The notes beneath the pieces were generated by a model. It did not search any database, was not told where the DNA came from, and was given only the letters and a program-made list of their open reading frames with translations. Position numbers and translations under genes: made by a program. A DNA stretch of 64,000 nucleotides from Mya arenaria (lineage: Eukaryota; Mollusca; Bivalvia; Myida; Myidae), in contig NC_069130.1 in the NCBI RefSeq assembly GCF_026914265.1, positions 41,594,429 through 41,658,428 of the forward strand, given 5' to 3'. Each line of letters opens with the position of its first letter. Within the stretch, counting starts at the first letter, position 1. Of this stretch, positions 21,193 through 35,349 are shown piece after piece.

Positions 21193-23556
21193 TTTTGAAA
21201 TTTCTATTAAAAGCAGTTCAGTCTAAGTAAGTTGTGTAAACGTAAACGTTTGGTAGAGATATGATGAAATTTGGAAGATCGGCTGTTTTATATACGATCT
21301 GAGTCAAAGGCGTTAAGATAATTCAGCTGTTCACTCAAGCACGATGATTGGAGCGGCGGACGCTCTGAGCCGCTCAAGTCAACGCTCATTTACCTACTGA
21401 ACACCTCAAACGCGGTCCAATTAGCCGCTCATCAAACAATTAGTGTTAACCATTGACAATCTGATGAGTGATTATTGCTGGACAATATTGTTTGTCAGAT
21501 TGTGATGAAACTTTTACAAGGTATTGGACCAAGAGCAATATTCATGGCGATGTTTAGATGAAAGAGACTTTTAATGAGATAACATTAGTAGAATATTAGA
21601 TTGTATCGATATAAACTTTATTGTCATTAGAAGATATGCAGACAGAAACCAGAAAATGACAATATGTATTGCTTTTTGCTAATATCATCTTTCAAAGTAA
21701 TAGCAGTTTTATTAAGTTGGTAGAAAATGTCACAATTGAGGCGTTTATAAATAAATAGATTACGGGCCAGTTAAGTGTTTTCAAATGTAGTAAGTGCAGC
21801 AGGATTTTGCACTCCCCCTACCCGCACACAAAATGTTTGAAAAGTACGACAACTGCATTACACGATTATAAATTATTATTGAACTGTTTCTTTTATAATT
21901 TTATTACTAAGATGTTTTGTTGGTGTTGTGTGTGTTGTTTGTTGTTGCGATATTACAGGCCGAATATCACAAAAATACAAAGTCATATCTCAATCTCAAC
22001 CAATTTTACTGTATATTATAAAACTATCAAAATCGTATATGTTTTCACAACTTTTAAAATTGTGTTCTCTTATTGGCAATATTGATTCAAACTTTGGTCA
22101 AGATTCCTAAGAACTTTTTTCTACAGCATACAATGTAATTAAGAACAACTCAATGCTGTTGAAAATTACCCCAACATATGCTTTTGTTATAGTATAAGTT
22201 ATCTTTGAAACATTGACACAATGTTTTAATCGACACATTCTATGAGGTAATGTTCTTTTTTAAAAATAGTTAAAACATACAATAATGTGTAACATACGAT
22301 GCTTTTATTCGGTAAAATGAGTTGAAACTAAAGTTCAGCGTTGACCTGAGTATTTTTTATGATATTGGAGCCAGGTGTTTAATATTGAAAACGCAAAGAC
22401 TGTTCAATCGTCACTAACCCATCTCAAACTTGGCCCAATTAGCGGCTCATCAATCAGTTTGTGTTTGCCATCGTCACTCTGATGAGTGACTATTAATTGA
22501 CAATATTGTTTGTCATATGGTGATAAAACTATTAAATGTAAAGGAACCTAGAGCAGTATTCATGGCGCCGGTACAGATGAAACAAATTCCTTTTGAAATT
22601 ACATTTATTGAAATAACTGATCGTATGAGATTCTCAAGTCAAAGTCAATGCCTTATTTATTCTATTTTATAGAACATTAAAACACGAAGTTACTCGTTAA
22701 TGAAAATGGTCTCACCGACCCTGTGAATGTCTGGAATATGATAAAAGCATCAGTCATAAGACCAAGTTGTGATTTCTGATATTCTAATTGCCAGAACCTT
22801 TTGTGAAACATGTAACGTTGTTGTGGTTTTTGATTTTATAAGGTTAAGATAATCTTTTTTCTCTATAACTTATTTCGAAAGTAAATTCACCCACTTCTGC
22901 AGTGAGATGATCTTTTTTTTAAATGTCTCCTCTCTTGCACGACACTTGTAATTCCACATTTTTAGGATCGGCGCTTTGGTCTCCCAAGGACTCTGTTCTA
23001 GGCCGTTTCACATTAACGTTTTAGTAAATGCGAACCCGTTTGGATTGTACCAGAATTTGAGATTAAAGATCTGTGCGTACCCCTGGAAGTGCGCATTCTA
23101 CACCAAATTGAACAGAATAAATAGAGGCTTTTGACGTTGTGCTTATAAACGCGCTAAGTTACGCACACCTAACGGTAAATCTTATGTCCAACAACTTGGG
23201 TGAACTAAAGTTTTGAAATTTGAACGTTCGTCAGTATCATTGTTATGAAACACAAAACAAATACCAGTAAATCAAATTTATTTGATAAACTCAGTTTGAA
23301 CCATTAATCAAAACAAAACGATTTTAAAACATAATAAAACATATTTTCAACGTATTTCGGAAAGACAGAGAGAGCAATATGAAAGGAACGAGAATAGAAA
23401 GTATAACAGCACATAATAACAAACAAAACAATGACATATGTTGGTACGATTGCGTATGGGCGTATGACATGTCAACTTTGGCTAATTTGTGGCATGCATC
23501 CAGTCATCTCCAGGTATACCAATGGCGAGTTTTATCAGCTGCTGACCATTGTTAAA

Positions 23557-25069
23557 TCAGAAGGTAAGTCTGAGAGAACTTCCAGCAGATTTACTTAAAC
23601 GTGATCTGTGACGTGGTTTGTCGCCTGCCGCCCACGACTTGGACTTGACACGGAAGTGACGTAAGTCGTCCACGTGCTCCTGGTGCAACATGGGAACATA
23701 GATTTGGGGAAAGCACTGGTCCTGAAAGGAGAAAAATCACAATACATATTTAAATATTATTGGTGTGAATAGTTTAATAATTATATGTATGTCAAACATG
23801 AATATCTTAATATAAAATTAAATTATTATTTTTCTTAACTGTTTTATCTTTTAAGTCAAGAAAATGTGACCGGGTACAGCGTGCATTATCGTTCGCCTTG
23901 GAAATAAGAAACCAACGTCCACATGCTAAACAAATTTATACCAATAAAATATTAAATATAGCACATACCTGGAACTGGTGATAAAACTCCTTGTATCCGC
24001 CTTCCAAGAGGTAAACCTCTGGGAAGTTCAGTTGTGGGTAAGAATCCTTGTTCGATTCACGATCCAGCGATCTAAGATGGCGGTACATCTTTGGGCCTCG
24101 TTCTGATGAGAACTCGCAGTGAAAAACGATCACGTGATTCTTTTCTGATGAGGTCATTGTCTCGTTCAGGAAGTTCCGGATGGAGTCCTTTGTGTAGAGA
24201 TTAATGGCGCCCCGGATATGGCCTCCTTCAAACTCGTACGGGTATCTACAGTCAATGACGGTCAAGTGATCAATATGGTGGTCGTAGTCGCCATTCAGTA
24301 CAGCTGACATCTGAAAAATATAGCATCATTTTCTGATGAGGATGTTGAGATGGCATTTTCTTTTCAAAATAATAATAACTAGCATTTTAAAATCTTATCT
24401 AGAAAATGAAAGCTTTCTATTGAAGAGGGGATTATAAGAAATTAATACATTTTGGATGTGAACGTAAAAAGGCATTTATCGCCTAAAATACCCTGTTATT
24501 CAGAACACTGATTTAAGCTTCTTTAGAAATTAAACAAAACTCACCGTTTCCGGCAAAATGGCCATGAGATCCTTGTGTTTGCCGGCCACGGTCGGGAGCC
24601 CGTTGTCCCGTGACCCATCTGCCACAAGGTCGGAGTTCATCGAGAGCCGTTCAACCGCCTGAATGACGTCAGACGGTCGGCTCTCATTTGTGATGACGTC
24701 ATTGATTTGGGATGACTTCGGGTGGACCTCAGAAGTTCGGCGTCTTTTCTGATCATGGTAAACGTCATTGACGTCAATCCTACGTTTGTTGAAGTTCTTG
24801 TAGAAAATTTCCTCCAATTTTGTTTCCTCTGATTTCAGATCGTGGTCAACGGAAAGCTTCTTTCTCATGTTTCTGGAAAGTTAGCAATTTATTGTCATAT
24901 CGGATTATCAATTTGGAGTGCTAGCAAAAAAAACAAGTTCATTTTATTGTTTACTGAAAAATTTCACAATGATGTTATGATAATAAACAACAATAAAATC
25001 AACTTACTGCGCTGCGAAGCGGCGGGCCAACGGTGACACGGAACAAAAATCCAAACTCTGTGGAGGCAT
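23557..25069 (-). CDS. cdc25: CDC25-type phosphatase, array copy 6, intact, 298 residues
   Basis: Exons are 25069-25008, 24872-24545 (328 nt), 24310-23969 and 23721-23557. An in-frame six-base deletion in exon 2 removes two residues from the SRPSTSDV segment. Two further replacements are private to this copy: T39K (EETKLEE) and T101M (RLSMNSD). The catalytic domain matches the consensus. This is the last unit of the shorter, left-hand type, lacking the 56-bp spacer insertion. Confidence 0.92.
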
Positions 25070-27439
25070 TTTTGAAATTTCTATTAAAAGCAGTTCAGTC
25101 TAAGTAAGTTGTGTAAACGTAAACGTTTGGTAGAGATATGATGAAATTTGGAAGATCGGCTGTTTTTATATACGATCTGAGTCAAAGGCGTTAAGATAAT
25201 TCAGCTCTTCACTCAAGCACGATGATTGGAGCGGCGGACGCTCTGAGCCGCTCAAGTCAACGCTCATTTACCTACTGAACACCTCAAACGCGGTCCAATT
25301 AGCCGCTCATCAAACAATTAGTGTTAACCATTGACAATCTGATGAGTGATTATTGCTGGACAATATTGTTTGTCAGATTGTGATGAAACTTTTACAAGGT
25401 ATTGGACCAAGAGCAATATTCATGGCGATGTTTAAGATGAAAGAGACTTTTAATGAGATAACATTAGTAGAATATTAGATTGTATCGATATAAACTTTAT
25501 TGTCATTAGAAGATATGCAGACAGAAACCAGAAAATGACAATATGTATTGCTTTTTGCTTATATCATCTTTCAAAGTAATAGCAGTTTTATTAAGTTGGT
25601 AGAAAATGTCACAATTGAGGCGTTTATAAATAATAGATTACGGCCAGTTATATGTGTTTTCAAATGTAGTAAGTGCAGCAGGATTTTTGCACTCCCCCTA
25701 CCCGCACACAAAATGTTTGAAAAGTACGACAACTGCATTACACGATTATAAATTATTATTGAACTGTTTTCTTTTATAATTTTATTACTAAGATGTTTTT
25801 GTTGGTGTGTGTGTGTTTGTTGTTGCGATATTACAGGCCGAATATCACCAAAATACAAAGTCATATCTCAATCTCAACCAATTTTACTGTATATTATAAA
25901 TACTATCAAAATCGCATATGTTTTCACAACTTTTAAAATTGTGTTCTCTTATTGGCAATATTGATTCAACTTTGGTCAAGATTCCTAAGAACTTTTTTTC
26001 TACAGCATAGAATGTAATTAAGAACAACTCAATGCTGTTTGAAAATTACCCCAACATATGCTTTTGTTATAGTATAAGTTATCTTTGAAACATTGACACA
26101 ATGTTTTAATCGACAAATTCTATGAGGTAATGTTCTTTTTTAAAAATAGTTAAAACATACAATAATGTGTAACATACGATGCTTTTATTCGGTTAAATGA
26201 GTTGAAACTAAAGTTCAGCGTTGATCCTGAGTATTTTTTATGATATTGGAGCCAGGTGTTTAATATTGAAAACGCAAAGACTGTTCAATCGTCACTAACC
26301 CATCTCATACTTGGCCCAATTAGCGGCTCATCAATCAGTTTGTGTTTGCCATCGTCACTCTGATGAGTGACTATTAATTGACAATATTGTTTGTCATATG
26401 GTGATAAAACTATTAAATGTAAAGGAACCTAGAGCAGTATTCATGGCGCCGGTACAGATGAAACAAATTCCTTTTGAAATTACATTTATTGAAATAACTG
26501 ATCGTATATGAGATTCTCAAGTCAAAGTCAATGCCTTATTTATTCTATTTTATAGAACATTAAAACACGAAGCATTACTCGTTAATGAAAATGGTCTCAC
26601 CGACCCTGTGAATGTCTGGAATATGATAAAAGCATCAGTCATAAGACCAAGTTGTGATTTCTGATATTCTAATTGCCAGAACCTTTTATGAAACATGTAA
26701 CGTTGTTGTGGTTTTGATTTTATAAGGTTAAGATAATCTTTTTTCTCTATAACTTATTTCGAAAGTAAATTCACCCACTTCTGCAGTGAGATGATCTTTT
26801 TTTAAATGTCTCCTCTCTTGCACGACACTTGTAATTCCACATTTTTAGGATCGGCGCTTTGGTCTCCCAAGGACTCTGTTCTAGGCCGTTTCACATTAAC
26901 GTTTTAGTAAATGCGAACCCGTTTGGATTGTACCAGAATTTGAGATTAAAGATCTGTGCGTACCCCTGGAAGTGCGCATTCTACACCAAATTGAACAGAA
27001 TAAATAGAGGCTTTTGACGTTGTGCTTATAAACGCGCTAAGTTACGCACACCTAACGGTAAATCTTATGTCCAACAACTTGGGTGAACTTAAGTTTTGAA
27101 ATTTGAACGTTCGTCAGTATCATTGTTATGAAACACAAAACAAATACCAGTAAATCAAATTTATTTGATAAACTCAGTTTGAACCATTAATCAAAACAAA
27201 ACGATTTTAAAACATAATAAAACATATTTTCAACGTATTTCGGAAAGACAGAGAGAGCAATATGAAAGGAACGAGAATAGAAAGTATAACAGCACATAAT
27301 AACAAACAAAACAATGACATATGTTGGTACGATTGCGTATGGGCGTATGACATGTCAACTTTGGCTAATTTGTGGCATGCATCCAGTCAACTCCAGGTAT
27401 TCCAATGGCGAGTTTTATCAGCTGCTGACCATTGTTAAA

Positions 27440-28956
27440 TCAGAAGGTAAGTCTGAGAGAACTTCCAGCAGATTTACTTAAACGTGATCTGTGACGTGGT
27501 TTGTCGCCTGCCGCCACGACTTGGACTTGACACGGAAGTGACGTAAGTCGTCCACGTGCTCCTGCTGCAACATGGGAACATATTTTTGGGGAAAGCACTG
27601 GTCCTGAAAGGAGAAAAACCACAATACATATTTAAATATTATTGGTGTGAATAGTTTAATAATTATATGTATGTCAAACATGAATATCTTAATATAAAAT
27701 TAAATTATTATTTTTCTTAACTGTTTTATCTTTTAAGTCAAGAAAATGTGACCGGGTACAGCGTGCATTATCGTTCGCCTTGGAAATAAGAAACCAACGT
27801 TCACATGCTAAACAAATTTATACAATAAAATATTAAATATAGCACATACCTGGAACTGGTGATAAAACTCCTTGTATCCGCCTTCCAAGAGGTAAACCTC
27901 TGGGAAGTTCAGTTGTGGGTAAGAATCCTTGTTCGATTCACGATCCAGCGATCTAAGATGGCGGTACATCTTTGGGCCTCGTTCTGATGAGAACTCGCAG
28001 TGAAAAACGATCACGTGATTCTTTTCTGATGAGGTCATTGTCTCGTTCAGGAAGTTCCGGATGGAGTCCTTTGTGTAGAGATTAATGGCGCCCCGGATAT
28101 GGCCTCCTTCAAACTCGTACGGGTATCTACAGTCAATGACGGTCAAGTGATCAATATGGTGGTCGTAGTCGCCATTCAGTACAGCTGACATCTGAAAAAT
28201 GTAGCATCATTTTCTGATGAGGATGTTGAGATGGCATTTTCTTTTCAAAATAATAATAACTAGCATTTTAAAATCTTATCTAGAAAATGAAAGCTTTCTA
28301 TTGAAGAGGGGATTATAAGAAATTAATACATTTTGGATGTGAACGTAAAAAGGCATTTATCGCCTAAAATACTCTGTTATTCAGAACACTGATTTAAGCT
28401 TCTTTAGAAATTAAACAAAACTCACCGTTTCCGGCAAAATGGCCATGAGATCCTTGTGTTTGCCGGCCACGGTCGGGAGCCCGTTGTCCCGTGACCCATC
28501 TGCCACAAGGTCGGAGTTCGTCGACAGCCGTTCAACCGCCCGAATGACGTCATTCGTAGACGATCGGCTCTCATTTGTGATGACGTCATTGATTTGGGAT
28601 GACTTCGGGTGGACCTCAGAAGTTCGGCGTCTTTTCTGATCATGGTAAACGTCATTGACGTCAATCCTACGTTTGTTGAAGTTCTTGTAGAAAATTTCCT
28701 CCAATGTTGTTTCCTCTGATTTCAGATCGTGGTCAACGGAAAGTTTCTTTCTCATGTTTCTGGAAAGTTAGCAATTTATTGTCATATCGGATTATCAATT
28801 TGGAGTGCTAGCAAAAAAAACAAGTTCATTTTATTGTTTACTGAAAAATTTCACAATGATGTTATGATAATAAACAACAATAAAATCAACTTACTGCGCT
28901 GCGAAGCGGCGGGCCAACGGTGACACGGAACAAAAATCCAAACTCTGTGGAGGCAT
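27440..28956 (-). pseudogene. cdc25: CDC25-type phosphatase, array copy 7, C-terminal frameshift
   Basis: Exons are 28956-28895, 28759-28426, 28191-27850 and 27603-27440. Exon 4 is one base short: a C is missing in GCCGCCCACG, so after KSKSW the frame changes to RQATNHVTDHV and stops at 27478. The catalytic loop is upstream and intact, so a phosphatase with an altered tail remains possible. In CDC25 proteins this tail helps bind the CDK-cyclin substrate. Exon 4 carries the K253/Q259 variant (PQKYVPMLQQ); exon 2 has S87, N90 and a private Q94R. This is the first unit with the 56-bp spacer insertion. Confidence 0.8.
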
Positions 28957-29560
28957 TTTTGAAATTTCTATTAAAAGCAGTTCAGTCTAAGTAAGTTGTG
29001 TAAACGTAAACGTTTGGTAGAGATATGATGAAATTTGGAAGATCGGCTGTTTTATATACGATCTGAGTCAAAGGCGTTAAGATAATTCAGCTCTTCACTC
29101 AAGCACGATGATTGGAGCGGCGGACGCTCTGAGCCGCTCAAGTCAACGCTCATTTACCTACTGAACACCTCAAACGCGGTCCAATTAGCCGCTCATCAAA
29201 CAATTAGTGTTAACCATTGACAATCTGATGAGTGATTATTGCTGGACAATATTGTTTGTCAGATTGTGATGAAACTTTTACAAGGTATTGGACCAAGAGC
29301 AATATTCATGGCGATGTTTAAGATGAAAGAGACTTTTAATGAGATAACATTAGTAGAATATTAGATTGTATCGATATAAACTTTATTGTCATTAGAAGAT
29401 ATGCAGACAGAAACCAGAAAATGACAATATGTATTGCTTTTTGCTAATATCATCTTTCAAAGTGATAGCAGTTTTATTAAGTTGGTAGAAAATGTCACAA
29501 TTGAGGCGTTTATAAATAATAGATTACGGCCAGTTATATGTGTTTTCAAATGTAGTAAGT

Positions 29561-29616
29561 AAGCCTAAAATTAGAACGAAAAGTTGAGTATCACATCGTA
29601 TAATTTTGAATTAAGT
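29561..29616. repeat. 56-bp spacer insertion present in units 7-15, absent in 1-6
   Basis: Between TAGTAAGT and GCAGCAGG, units 7-15 carry 56 extra bases ending in a second TAAGT. Equivalents begin at 33517, 37473, 41429, 45384, 49333, 53288, 57238 and 61184. The ends contain imperfect inverted blocks (CCTAAAATTAGAACG and CGTATAATTTTGAA). Flanking TAAGT copies fit either a tiny hairpin insertion with a 5-bp target duplication or a deletion between short direct repeats in units 1-6. Nearby, the same units also carry an 11-bp tandem duplication (CACAGAAAATG before CACACAAAATG). Confidence 0.85.
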
Positions 29617-31393
29617 GCAGCAGGATTTTGCACTCCCCCTACCCGCACAGAAAATGCACACAAAATGTTTGAAAAGTACGACAACTGCATTACACGATTA
29701 TAAATTATTATTGAACTGTTTTCTTTTATAATTTTATTACTAAGATGTTTTTGTTGGTGTGTGTGTGTGTTTGTTGTTGCGATATTACAGGCCGAATGTC
29801 ACAAAAAATACAAAGTCATATCTCAATCTCAACCAATTTTACTGTATATTATAAATACTATCAAAATCGTATATGTTTTCACAACTTTTAAAATTGTGTT
29901 CTCTTATTGGCAATATTGATTCAAACTTTGGTCAAGATTCCTAAGAACTTTTTTCTACAGCATAGAATGTAATTAAGAACAACTCAATGCTGTTGAAAAT
30001 TACCCCAACATATGCTTTTGTTATAGTAAAAGTTATCTTTGAAACATTGACACAATGTTTTAATCGACACATTCTATGAGGTAATGTTCTTTTTTAAAAA
30101 TAGTTAAAACATACAATAATGTGTAACATACGATGCTTTTATTCGGTTAAATGAGTTGAAACTAAAGTTCAGCGTTGATCCGAGTATTTTTTCTGATATT
30201 GGAGCCAGGTGTTTAATATTGAAAACGCAAAGACTGTTCAATCGTCACTAACCCATCTCATACTTGGCCCAATTAGCGGCTCATCAATCAGTTTGTGTTT
30301 GCCATCGTCACTCTGATGAGTGACTATTAATTGACAATATTGTTTGTCATATGGTGATAAAACTATTAAATGTAAAGGAACCTAGAGCAGTATTCATGGC
30401 GCCGGTACAGATGAAACAAATTCCTTTTGAAATTACATTTATTGAAATAACTGATCGTATATGAGATTCTCAAGTCAAAGTCAATGCCTTATTTATTCTA
30501 TTTTATAGAACATTAAAACACGAAGCATTACTCGTTAATGAAAATGGTCTCACCGACCCTGTGAATGTCTGGAATATGATAAAAGCATCAGTCATAAGAC
30601 CAAGTTGTGATTTCTGATATTCTAATTGCCAGAACCTTTTATGAAACATGTAACGTTGTTGTGGTTTTTGATTTTATAAGGTTAAGATAATCTTTTTTCT
30701 CTATAACTTATTTCGAAAGTAAATTCACCCACTTCTGCAGTGAGATGATCTTTTTTTAAATGTCTCCTCTCTTGCACGACACTTGTAATTCCACATTTTT
30801 AGGATCGGCGCTTTGGTCTCCCAAGGACTCTGTTCTAGGCCGTTTCACATTAACGTTTTAGTAAATGCGAACCCGTTTGGATTGTACCAGAATTTGAGAT
30901 TAAAGATCTGTGCGTACCCCTGGAAGTGCGCATTCTACACCAAATTGAACAGAATAAATAGAGGCTTTTGACGTTGTGCTTATAAACGCGCTAAGTTACG
31001 CACACCTAACGGTAAATCTTATGTCCAACAACTTGGGTGAACTTAAGTTTTGAAATTTGAACGTTCGTCAGTATCATTGTTATGAAACACAAAACAAATA
31101 CCAGTAAATCAAATTTATTTGATAAACTCAGTTTGAACCATTAATCAAAACAAAACGATTTTAAAACATAATAAAACATATTTTCAACGTATTTCGGAAA
31201 GACAGAGAGAGCAATATGAAAGGAACGAGAATAGAAAGTATAACAGCACATAATAACAAACAAAACAATGACATATGTTGGTACGATTGCGTATGGGCGT
31301 ATGACATGTCAACTTTGGCTAATTTGTGGCATGCATCCAGTCAACTCCAGGTATTCCAATGGCGAGTTTTATCAGCTGCTGACCATTGTTAAA

Positions 31394-32912
31394 TCAGAAG
31401 GTAAGTCTGAGAGAACTTCCAGCAGATTTACTTAAACGTGATCTGTGACGTGGTTTGTCGCCTGCCGCCCACGACTTGGACTTGACACGGAAGTGACGTA
31501 AGTCGTCCACGTGCTCCTGCTGCAACATGGGAACATATTTTTGGGGAAAGCACTGGTCCTGAAAGGAGAAAAACCACAATACATATTTAAATATTATTGG
31601 TGTGAATAGTTTAATAATTATATGTATGTCAAACATGAATATCTTAATATAAAATTAAATTATTATTTTTCTTAACTGTTTTATCTTTTAAGTCAAGAAA
31701 ATGTGACCGGGTACAGCGTGCATTATCGTTCGCCTTGGAAATAAGAAACCAACGTTCACATGCTAAACAAATTTATACCAATAAAATATTAAATATAGCA
31801 CATACCTGGAACTGGTGATAAAACTCCTTGTATCCGCCTTCCAAGAGGTAAACCTCTGGGAAGTTCAGTTGTGGGTAAGAATCCTTGTTCGATTCACGAT
31901 CCAGCGATCTAAGATGGCGGTACATCTTTGGGCCTCGTTCTGATGAGAACTCGCAGTGAAAAACGATCACGTGATTCTTTTCTGATGAGGTCATTGTCTC
32001 GTTCAGGAAGTTCCGGATGGAGTCCTTTGTGTAGAGATTAATGGCGCCCCGGATATGGCCTCCTTCAAACTCGTACGGGTATCTACAGTCAATGACGGTC
32101 AAGTGATCAATATGGTGGTCGTAGTCGCCATTCAGTACAGCTGACATCTGAAAAATGTAGCATCATTTTCTGATGAGGATGTTGAGATGGCATTTTCTTT
32201 TCAAAATAATAATAACTAGCATTTTAAAATCTTATCTAGAAAATGAAAGCTTTCTATTGAAGAGGGGATTATAAGAAATTAATACATTTTGGATGTGAAC
32301 GTAAAAAGGCATTTATCGCCTAAAATACTCTGTTATTCAGAACACTGATTTAAGCTTCTTTAGAAATTAAACAAAACTCACCGTTTCCGGCAAAATGGCC
32401 ATGAGATCCTTGTGTTTGCCGGCCACGGTCGGGAGCCCGTTGTCCCGTGACCCATCTGCCACAAGGTCGGAGTTCGTCGACAGCCGTTCAACCGCCTGAA
32501 TGACGTCATTCGTAGACGATCGGCTCTCATTTGTGATGACGTCATTGATTTGGGATGACTTCGGGTGGACCTCAGAAGTTCGGCGTCTTTTCTGATCATG
32601 GTAAACGTCATTGACGTCAATCCTACGTTTGTTGAAGTTCTTGTAGAAAATTTCCTCCAATGTTGTTTCCTCTGATTTCAGATCGTGGTCAACGGAAAGT
32701 TTCTTTCTCATGTTTCTGGAAAGTTAGCAATTTATTGTCATATCGGATTATCAATTTGGAGTGCTAGCAAAAAAAACAAGTTCATTTTATTGTTTACTGA
32801 AAAATTTCACAATGATGTTATGATAATAAACAACAATAAAATCAACTTACTGCGCTGCGAAGCGGCGGGCCAACGGTGACACGGAACAAAAATCCAAACT
32901 CTGTGGAGGCAT
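31394..32912 (-). CDS. cdc25: CDC25-type phosphatase, array copy 8, intact
   Basis: Exons are 32912-32851, 32715-32382, 32147-31806 and 31558-31394, giving 300 residues. It carries the exon 2 variant SRSSTNDV (P87S, S90N) and the exon 4 variant PQKYVPMLQQ (I253K, H259Q), both shared with copies 7 and 9. Catalytic and DCRYPYE motifs are unchanged. Confidence 0.93.
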
Positions 32913-35349
32913 TTTTGAAATTTCTATTAAAAGCAGTTCAGTCTAAGTAAGTTGTGTAAACGTAAACGTTTGGTAGAGATATGATGAAATTTGGAAGATC
33001 GGCTGTTTTATATACGATCTGAGTCAAAGGCGTTAAGATAATTCAGCTCTTCACTCAAGCACGATGATTGGAGCGGCGGACGCTCTGAGCCGCTCAAGTC
33101 AACGCTCATTTACCTACTGAACACCTCAAACGCGGTCCAATTAGCCGCTCATCAAACAATTAGTGTTAACCATTGACAATCTGATGAGTGATTATTGCTG
33201 GACAATATTGTTTGTCAGATTGTGATGAAACTTTTACAAGGTATTGGACCAAGAGCAATATTCATGGCGATGTTTAAGATGAAAGAGACTTTTAATGAGA
33301 TAACATTAGTAGAATATTAGATTGTATCGATATAAACTTTATTGTCATTAGAAGATATGCAGACAGAAACCAGAAAATGACAATATGTATTGCTTTTTGC
33401 TAATATCATCTTTCAAAGTGATAGCAGTTTTATTAAGTTGGTAGAAAATGTCACAATTGAGGCGTTTATAAATAATAGATTACGGCCAGTTATATGTGTT
33501 TTCAAATGTAGTAAGTAAGCCTAAAATTAGAACGAAAAGTTGAGTATCACATCGTATAATTTTGAATTAAGTGCAGCAGGATTTTGCACTCCCCCTACCC
33601 GCACAGAAAATGCACACAAAATGTTTGAAAAGTACGACAACTGCATTACACGATTATAAATTATTATTGAACTGTTTTCTTTTATAATTTTATTACTAAG
33701 ATGTTTTTGTTGGTGTGTGTGTGTGTTTGTTGTTGCGATATTACAGGCCGAATGTCACAAAAATACAAAGTCATATCTCAATCTCAACCAATTTTACTGT
33801 ATATTATAAAAACTATCAAAATCGTATATGTTTTCACAACTTTTAAAATTGTGTTCTCTTATTGGCAATATTGATTCAAACTTTGGTCAAGATTCCTAAG
33901 AACTTTTTTCTACAGCATACAATGTAATTAAGAACAACTCAATGCTGTTGAAAATTACCCCAACATATGCTTTTGTTATAGTATAAGTTATCTTTGAAAC
34001 ATTGACACAATGTTTTAATCGACACATTCTATGAGGTAATGTTCTTTTTTAAAAATAGTTAAAACATACAATAATGTGTAACATACGATGCTTTTATTCG
34101 GTAAAATGAGTTGAAACTAAAGTTCAGCGTTGACCTGAGTATTTTTTTATGATATTGGAGCCAGGTGTTTAATATTGAAAACGCAAAGATTGTTCAATCG
34201 TCACTATCCCATCTCAAACTTGGCCCAATTAGCGGCTCATCAATCAGTTTGTGTTTGCCATCGTCACTCTGATGAGTGACTATTAATTGACAATATTGTT
34301 TGTCATATGGTGATAAAACTATTAAATGTAAAGGAACCTAGAGCAGTATTCATGGCGCCGGTACAGATGAAATAAATTCCTTTTGAAATTACATTTATTG
34401 AAATAACTGATCGTATCTGAGATTCTCAAGTCAAAGTCAATGCCTTATTTATTCTATTTTATAGAACATTAAAACACGAAGTATTACTCGTTAATGAAAA
34501 TGGTCTCACCGACCCTGTGAATGTCTGGAATATGATAAAAGCATCAGTCATAAGACCAATGTGTGATTTCTGATATTCTAATTGCCAGAACCTTTTGTGA
34601 AACATGTAACGTTGTTGTGGTTTTTGATTTTATAAGGTTAAGATCATCTTTTTTCTCTATAACTTATTTCGAAAGTAAATTCACCCACTTCTGCAGTGAG
34701 ATGATCTTTTTTTAAATGTCTCCTCTCTTGCACGACACTTGTAATTCCACATTTTTAGGATCGGCGCTTTGGTCTCCCAAGGACTCTGTTCTAGGCCGTT
34801 TCACATTAACGTTTTAGTAAATGCGAACCCGTTTGGATTGTACCAGAATTTGAGATTAAAGATCTGTGCGTACCCCTGGAAGTGCGCATTCTACACCAAA
34901 TTGAACAGAATAAATAGAGGCTTTTGACGTTGTGCTTATAAACGCGCTAAGTTACGCACACCTAACGGTAAATCTTATGTCCAACAACTTGGGTGAACTT
35001 AAGTTTTGAAATTTGAACGTTCGTCAGTATCATTGTTATGAAACACAAAACAAATACCAGTAAATCAAATTTATTTGATAAACTCAGTTTGAACCATTAA
35101 TCAAAACAAAACGATTTTAAAACATAATAAAACATATTTTCAACGTATTTCGGAAAGACAGAGAGAGCAATATGAAAGGAACGAGAATAGAAAGTATAAC
35201 AGCACATAATAACAAACAAAACAATGACATATGTTGGTACGATTGCGTATGGGCGTATGACATGTCAACTTTGGCTAATTTGTGGCATGCATCCAGTCAA
35301 CTCCAGGTATTCCAATGGCGAGTTTTATCAGCTGCTGACCATTGTTAAA

